DNA of 16,135 nt from Halocaridina rubra (taxonomy: Eukaryota; Arthropoda; Malacostraca; Decapoda; Atyidae), in contig JAXCGZ010016229.1 in assembly GCA_037179515.1 (NCBI GenBank), positions 10,001 through 26,135 on the forward strand. The letters run 5' to 3'. Positions 8,606 to 16,135 of this stretch are shown in pieces. The notes under the pieces are model-generated. The model was not told the DNA's origin, made no database searches, and saw nothing but the letters and a program-made list of their open reading frames with translations. The translations under genes and the position numbers were made by a program. Numbering within the stretch: position 1 is the stretch's first letter; each line of letters begins with the position of its first letter.

Positions 8606-8642
8606 AATAAAATGGAGCAATAGAGCAAAAAAAAAAAAAAAA
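8606..8642 (+). other. AATAAA followed by an A16 tract
   Basis: AATAAA at 8606-8611 lies 15 nt before sixteen A residues at 8627-8642. This is the arrangement left by a polyadenylated RNA copied into DNA. It follows the last, truncated unit of the 78 bp array. It could equally be a chance A tract. Confidence 0.45.
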
Positions 8643-8722
8643 GTCAGTCCCGAGCGGAGAAACCAGCATCTAATAACCTAACACCTACGAAAATGAAACA
8701 CCAACAAAAACTATGAATGCAG

Positions 8723-8726
<4 letters not shown>
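8643..8726. other. Unassigned spacer between the A tract and (TA)n
   Basis: I see no feature here. Confidence 0.4.
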
Positions 8727-9176
<450 letters not shown>

Positions 9177-9274
9177 AAAGAGTGTAGAAAGGTGGAAATG
9201 ACTGAGAGAAGAGATTGAAAGGAGCACATGGGTAATTGCTAGTAGACTAAATAGAGGTGAGAAAGTGATGGGTT

Positions 9275-10930
9275 GAGTATTTCGAAGAACTGCTAAATGA
9301 GGAAGATGATTGAGGGGCGGAGATTGCGGTTGTTGGAAATGACTGGAGAATGTCAATATTAAGTGATGAGAACGATGGAGAAATAACGAAACAGGAGGCA
9401 CATTTGGCATTGAGAGCAATGAAAACAGGTAAAACACCAAGGATAGATGGGTGTTATGTAGAATGCTTGTCCAAAGGAGGGGAGGCATTAGTAGAATGGA
9501 TGGTCAGGTTGCTGAAGTGTATGTTTCAGGAGAGGGAGGGTCCAGGTCATTAACGGAGTGCATGTGTAGTTCCATTTTATAAAGGGAAAGTAAATAAATA
9601 TGAATATAGTAGTTTTAGAGGAATTAGTTTGTTGAGTGTAGTTGGTAAGGTATATGGAAGAAAGTTAATCGAGAGAATTAGGAAAGGCTCTGATAGACTG
9701 ATAGGGAAAGAATAGTGTGGGTTCACGACACGCAAAGGATGTGGATCAGGTGCTTGTGGTAAGACAAGTGTGTAAAAAGTTCTTATAGAAAGATAAGTCT
9801 CTTTTGTGGCTTTTATGAACTTGGAGAAAGCGAATATCAAGGTTGATAGAGATGCGTTGTGGAGTGTGTTGCGACTGTATGAAATAAGTGGTAGTTTGCT
9901 GAATGCGGTGAAGAGATTTTTACTTGAATAGCAGAGCATATGGGAGAGTAGGGAATGGAATGAGTGATTGGTTTGCGATGAATGTGCGATTGCATCAAGG
10001 TTGTGTAATGTCGCAATGATTGTGTAATGTGTATATGGATGGACCGATAAGAGAAGTAAACGAAAGAGTATTAGACAGAGACTTGGAATTAGTGGGTGAG
10101 TTTGGAAGGTTGTGGAAAATGAATCAATTGCTATTCACGGATGACACAGCACTGGTGGCAGATGCTGTCAATGATCTGAATCACTTGGTGACTGACTTTG
10201 TTAGGGTCTGTGAAAGAATGAAGTAGCTGGTGAATATTGGTAAAAGTAAAGTCATAACATGCACGAGGAGTAAAAATGTTGGCAGACTGAATGTAATAGT
10301 GAATGAGGAGTTACTTGAAGAACTTGAGATTTTCAAGTATCTGGGTCGCACATGGCAAGGAATGAACGAGTGAATGTGGAGGTAAATTATAGAGTGATGG
10401 AAGCGAGTAAATGTCTAGGTGGATTGAACAGTGTGATAAGAATTAGGTATTTAGGAATGAATGCAAAGAGAAAGATGCATGAATGTGTGATTGTTCCTAC
10501 AACGTTGAATGGAACAGACACTTTGAATGCAAAAGAGGACGCAAAGAATAAGTAGAATGTAATGGAGATGAGGTATTTGAGAAGTATAATTGGTGTATCT
10601 AGAATAGATAGGGTAAGAAATGAGGAGGTCAGGCAAAGAATGGGTGCTGAAAGAAAGCTATTGGATAGATTAGATCAGAGAGTATTGATTTGGGTTGGAC
10701 ATATGGAAAGGATGAGCTGATGAACTAATAGCGAAGAGAATGTAGAATGCAGAAGTGGTTGGAATAAGGCTAAGAGGAAGACCTAGAATGAGATGGACGG
10801 ATGGCGTGAATAGGGCACTGGATGCACAGGGAATGTCAGTGGAGCAGGGATGAGAAGCATGCAAGAGATAGGAATGACTGGAGGATAGATTGTGCATAGG
10901 TGACACTGCCCAAAGGGATTTCTCGCAGCT
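9275..10930 (+). pseudogene. LINE-B reverse transcriptase remnant
   Basis: The reading begins [12 protein letters not shown] at 9275 and continues through [18 protein letters not shown] (from 9380), then SSFRGISLLSVVGKVYGRKL (about 9605-9664). The motif A position, about 9811-9846, reads AFMNLEKANIKVD, where the usual catalytic Asp of MDLEKAYD is Asn. Motif B remains as RLHQGCVMS (about 9987-10013), followed by a TGA at 10017-10019. Motif C is FTDDTALVAD (about 10134-10163), with Thr where Ala is usual. Later blocks are IGKSKV, FKYLG, MNAKRKMHE and VGHMERM (ending near 10720). Many stops and frame changes show that this copy is dead. Its codon positions have decayed far more than those of LINE-A copy 1. 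Confidence 0.85.
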
Positions 10931-11029
10931 GCTAGCTCGGTGAACTGTGATGGACTGGTGTGAGGTAAGTTGCCATGTGATGAAGTGGCCGGGGGGGGGG
11001 TAAACCGGCTGCGGCTGTCCGGCCTCACT

Positions 11030-11796
<767 letters not shown>

Positions 11797-11840
11797 TGCA
11801 AGGAGGTGGCTAAGTCAAAGCACACAGATTCACCAGAAAC
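11797..11840 (-). repeat. Repeat C, copy 3 (short fragment)
   Basis: TGCAAGGAGGTGGCTAAGTC on the plus strand, followed by AAAGCACACAGATTCACC, matches the beginning of the copy at 12419. It is preceded by a short TA/CATA tract. In LINE-B orientation it is an extreme 3' fragment ending at a TA-rich tail. Confidence 0.7.
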
Positions 11841-12300
11841 TAATATACCTAAAAAAAGAAAAAAAGGAACAAATAAGTACGAGCACTAAGGATAGTAGTA
11901 ACTCATTAAATACCGAATACATCACACACACATTTCAAAATAGAATATGGCAGCACATCCCGATATTGCTAAATTACCCATGCGAACGCAAACAGAAATG
12001 TGACGCATAAATGGGAAAGTGGAAGGCAATAGAGTTTATATTGAAAACCATGAATGCAATTTCGCTTCCAGGTCTTCTCTCAGTTTATTTGTTTTCACTT
12101 CTCTTGCGTATTTGTCTGAGTTTGAAGGAACTTTCAAGAGAGGAAAACAGATCCAAGATTTTTAATATGCTGATGGTCCCCTTCAAGTTTCTGAAGACAA
12201 ACAGTCACCTTCGATTCGCAGGTGCATTAAGTCTCATCACCGTGAAATTCAATAACTAGAAGAATGGGGAATTTAAAAAGCTATGACTTTACATAAGAAA
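11841..12300. other. Unassigned sequence
   Basis: About 460 bp with no recognised feature. An 82-codon open frame at 12011-12259 (plus) encodes a hydrophobic stretch (LLSVYLFSLLLRICLSL), then a Lys/Glu-rich part. I see no homology, start context or neighbour supporting it as a gene. Confidence 0.4.
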
Positions 12301-13206
<906 letters not shown>

Positions 13207-13430
13207 GTTGGGGCTGCGGAAACTCAGTAGTAGAGTGCTCGAATAGGGACTTGAACAGACTAAATAACGAGGGTTCAATCACGATACGGGGCGTTAATGA
13301 TAACCTGGGGACTGAAAAAAATTACCCAGCTCCAAACTATCTCAGGCTACCCCCATTCGTATGGGGACTGATAGCAACACTTTATAAGAGAGAGTCCAAA
13401 AATGAGGCTACAATATAAAACTATATGCGT
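13207..13430 (+). mobile_element. SINE-like element with tRNA-derived head (core family, member 3)
   Basis: The head contains ACTCAGTAGTAGAGTG, a weakened A box, and GGGTTCAATCACGA, a B-box match at about 13271-13284. The body has CAGCTCCAAACTATCTCAGG, then the core palindrome CCCCCATTCGTATGGGG (13350-13366), then GACTGATAGCAACAC. The order agrees with the elements at 3350 and 3780 and with the fragments at 5110 and 5265, although the head differs from theirs. The ends are not marked by a target-site duplication I can see. Confidence 0.65.
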
Positions 13431-13910
13431 GAAGAGTTCAGGTTCTAACAATAGATTCGTAACAAAGTAAGCAACTAATAACTCCTTTCACCTGTCACCA
13501 AGCAAGATGTCAAGGCTTCAAAGCCTCAGGTACAGACAACACAGACATTACAAAGTAAGCAACAAACTGATCTGCTCATCTGCCAACAAAGAAGATCCCA
13601 ATTGGCAGTCTCTTAGGTCATGAAAAGGTAACTTTAATTTAACTGAATTATATCTTGGGGAACTGGAGAGAGTTCCAAAACACGGGCTTCAAGCTATACT
13701 CACAAAAAACTCCTAATAAGAATACTCTGCGTCTAAAGTTTAAGAATTCTGTTTCCAGAAATTTTCTTCTAGAGCTTGTCTAAAAATACCACTCTTTATT
13801 TTTTTTCTATCCAATGAGGATTGACATGTGGGTTCTCTTAGCTCAGGTCTCGAAGAAGTTGTTATCAGTATTTTAGGGATCAATCCTCTTGATCTAATTC
13901 TAAATACTGT
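13431..13910. other. Unassigned sequence left of LINE-A copy 2
   Basis: ACAAAGTAAGCAAC occurs at 13462-13475 and 13550-13563 as an exact 14 bp direct repeat around 74 bp. Inside that interval AGGCTTCAAAGCCT (about 13513-13526) is a near-palindrome. Otherwise nothing is recognised up to the LINE junction at about 13911. Confidence 0.4.
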
Positions 13911-15993
13911 AGTATAGGCACTGAGGACACGAGGAGGAACTATCCGAAAGGAGATTACATCAAAATGAATGAGCTTTTTGCAGTTATTGACTGGGGGACC
14001 TTATTTAACAACAATTCTGTACAAGAAATGTACGACATCTCTTGTGTGGAATATGGGAAGATAGTATATTGCTGCATACCTCTCACCAAAATAGGAGTAA
14101 TTCATGCCAGAGAGAAATCGTTCAATAATGAGTGTAAGAGAGCTAAGGAGTGGAAAGACAAATGCTGGAAAAGCTATAGGAGGAGAAAAAACATAAATGC
14201 CTGGCAGACTTATAAAAGAGCAAGAAATGATTACCTAAGTAAAAGAAGAGGGGCAGAGAGAGACTCTATGAAAGGGGTATCACCAGGAAGGCTAAAGAAA
14301 GTCCCAAACTTTTCCACAGCTTTATCAGAGGAAAAATGAAGGTAAAAGAACAAGTTTTAAAGCTTAAGAGAGCGGAGGGAAACATCACTAAGACGGATGA
14401 AGAGATCTACGAAGAATTGAACAAGGAGTTTCAGTCAGTATTTACAGTAGAAAATACCCAACCCCCTCAGATTGCAGAGATTAAACCTCATGGGCCGGTA
14501 TTAGAGAACATCATCTTTTCAGCTACAGAGGTATGCAAAGCTCTGATGGAGTTAGATGTCCATAAAGCTGCAGGTTTTGATGATATATCCCCTTATGTAT
14601 TTAAGAAATGCGCTAAGTATTATATTTAAATAGTCGCTGGAGTCAGGGGAGATTCCAAGATGCTGGAAACAAGCAAACGTGATATCTATCTTCAAAAAGG
14701 GAAGGAATGATACGGCTCTAGACTATAGACCAGTTTCCTTGACCAGCATAGTTTGCAAAGTTATGGAGAAACTACTAAGGAAACATATCTATCTTTATTT
14801 GGAATCCTTCAACTTTTTGTCAGAGAGACAACATGGCTTCAGAGATGGTAGATCAACAGTAACACACTTATTAGAATTTTATGATGAGGTAAGCCGAATC
14901 TTACAGGGAAGAGAGGACTGGGCAGATTGCATATTCCTATATTTCCAGAAAGCATTTGACACTGTCCCAAGAGGAAGTCTTATTAAGAAGCTGCAAGCAA
15001 TGGCAAGAACAGGTGGAAATGTCTTGGAATGGATAAAAACATACTCAGAAGGGAGGGAACAGAGGGTTAGAGTAAGACACTAGGTGTCTGAATGGAGAAG
15101 AGTTAGAAGTGGAGTTCCACAGTGTTCAGTTTTAGGGCCACTTTTGTTCCTCGTATATGTAAATGATCTACCATAGTCTGTAAATTAATTCATGGATATG
15201 TTTGCAGATGATGCAAATATTGTGAAAAAAGAAAGAAACGAGAACAATGGTAGAGAACTCCAGGAAGATCTAAATACTCTGCATGAGTAGTCAGAAAAGT
15301 GGCTAATGAAATTCAGTACTTCAAAATGTAAGGTAATGAGAATGGGTACAAGTGCAAGAAGGCCCAAACTTGGCTACACGGTGGCAGGAGTACAACTTCA
15401 AGAGACAGAATGAGAGAGATCTAGGAGCAAACATGCTGGCCGATTTGTCTCCAGAAATGCATATAAAAGGAATAGTAAGGCAGCATATGCTTTCTTAGCA
15501 AATGTAAGGGTAGCCTTCAGGCACTTGGACAAGGAAATGTTCAGAAATATTTATGTAACCTATGTGAGGCTAAAACTTGAATATGTAGCACCCTTTTGGA
15601 ATCCGCACTTGAAAAAAAACATATAACAAGTTGGAAAAAGTTCAGAGACATGCCACGAAGCTGGTGCAAGAAATATGCAATCTCAGTTATGACGAGAGGC
15701 TGAGGAAATTAGACTTACCATCACTCGAAGCTAGAAGATTAAGGGGGGATATGGTGACGGTTTTTAAATTCCTTCATGGTTATGACAGAGTGGATAGGGA
15801 TCAATATTTTGATATGGCTGGCACTAGAATAAGAGATCATATTTTGAAACTTCGTAAGAAAATATCTTTGCAGGATGTAGGGAAGTATTTTTTTAGTGTA
15901 AGAGTAGTTGATAATTGGAATTGGCTAAGCGAGGAGGTAGTTAATACTAACTCATTCCATAGTTTTAAGGACAAGTATGATAAGCATCACTAA
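13911..15993 (+). pseudogene. LINE-A copy 2 reverse transcriptase pseudogene
   Basis: The same protein as 340-2769 from the post-endonuclease linker to the final stop, in at least four frame segments. Lesions relative to copy 1 are: a net 2 bp gain near 14260-14276; a loss of about 20 bp at 14613; a Glu-to-TAG at 14631-14633; and a Ser-to-TAG at 15081-15083. Further stops are TAG at 15174-15176, TAA at 15186-15188 and TAG at 15288-15290. There is a 2 bp loss near 15408, a 1 bp loss near 15480 and a 1 bp gain near 15615. Two catalytic motifs are also altered: motif A reads FLYFQKAFD (Asp to Tyr) and motif B reads GVPQCS (Gly to Cys). FADD remains. It cannot encode an active enzyme. Confidence 0.92.
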
Positions 15994-16017
15994 GTACAAA
16001 ATGGAACCGATCAGGAG

Positions 16018-16050
16018 ACGGGAAGTTACGACCTTTTGGCTCTTTCCCGT
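16018..16050 (+). other. Hairpin in the LINE-A copy 2 3' UTR
   Basis: ACGGGAA (16018-16024) pairs with TTCCCGT (16044-16050). The outer stem is fully kept although the coding region has decayed; the inner stem is disturbed (GACC in place of GAGC). Confidence 0.7.
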
Positions 16051-16068
16051 AAACACAATTAGATAATT

Positions 16069-16069
<1 letters not shown>

Positions 16070-16133
<64 letters not shown>
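16070..16133. repeat. (CA)n microsatellite at the LINE-A copy 2 3' end
   Basis: CA repeat follows the single LINE-A terminal unit directly and runs to the window edge, where the last bases are CATA. Confidence 0.98.

Positions 16134-16135
<2 letters not shown>

Larger units (their letters stand above)
13911..16064 (+). mobile_element. LINE-A copy 2: 5'-truncated, inactive
   Basis: Similarity to LINE-A copy 1 begins abruptly at about 13911, matching copy 1 position 667, shortly after the endonuclease domain. It continues to the 3' hairpin (16018-16050) and one 14 bp terminal unit, then (CA)n to the window end. By eye roughly nine bases in ten agree. The endonuclease is absent because of the 5' truncation. 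The left flank, TCTAAATACTGT, is not a CA repeat. A right-hand target-site duplication cannot be tested because the window ends inside (CA)n. Confidence 0.93.

Noticed and set aside
9577..9939. A 120-codon minus-strand frame opposite LINE-B (also 10670-11107)
   Set aside because: The plus strand carries ordered reverse transcriptase motifs over the same bases; the minus reading has biased composition and no recognisable domain.
12011..12259. An 82-codon frame with a hydrophobic segment
   Set aside because: There is no homology, start context or conserved neighbour, and a frame of this length is expected by chance in AT-rich DNA of this extent.

Overview
This 16.1 kb window looks like intergenic or intronic DNA from a repeat-rich animal genome. 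Very long (TA)n and (CA)n arrays, several non-LTR retrotransposons and several tRNA-derived SINE-like elements suggest a marine arthropod, most likely a decapod crustacean such as a penaeid shrimp. That taxonomic call is inference from texture, not from a diagnostic gene. There is no complete host gene, no prokaryotic-style operon and no structural RNA gene I would defend.

Layout. Positions 1-2860 hold the 3' part of a LINE, here called LINE-A. It has APE endonuclease and reverse transcriptase, probably of the CR1/L2/Rex1 group, and is broken in this reading only by one frameshift in an A run. It runs into (CA)n then (TA)n to about 3218. Positions 3350-4475 hold three tRNA-headed SINE-like elements. 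Positions 4872-5378 hold a short repeat B fragment, an isolated LINE-A 3' tail with (CA)n, and two headless SINE-core fragments. Positions 5399-5594 hold a SINE on the minus strand bounded by a perfect 19 bp target-site duplication. Positions 5754-6108 (minus) hold an unrecognised, tandemly duplicated exon-like coding segment. Positions 6338-7231 are mostly microsatellite with a TATA/GC/CCAAT-like cluster between arrays. Positions 7232-8074 are unassigned. Positions 8075-8594 are a degenerate array of about 78 bp units that ends near an AATAAA and an A16 tract. Positions 8727-9174 are (TA)n with a higher-order pattern.

Positions 9177-11206 are a heavily decayed second LINE (LINE-B) of a different lineage. 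Its probable 3' UTR is repeated at 11797-11840 and 12399-12597, and in each case it abuts a TA-rich array. Positions 13207-13430 are another SINE-like element. Positions 13911-16064 are a 5'-truncated, dead copy of LINE-A, again ending in (CA)n.

How the parts relate. The window is a nest of retroelements and the microsatellites at their 3' ends. All three LINE-A 3' ends lead into (CA)n, and all three LINE-B-type 3' ends lead into TA-rich arrays. The SINE-like elements have different tRNA heads but share a palindromic core and a GNRA-loop hairpin module. The strongest candidates for something undescribed are the SINE family with the shared core, the link between LINE ends and microsatellites, the 78 bp array with a poly(A) end, and the duplicated exon-like segment. 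I see no new enzymatic or defence system.
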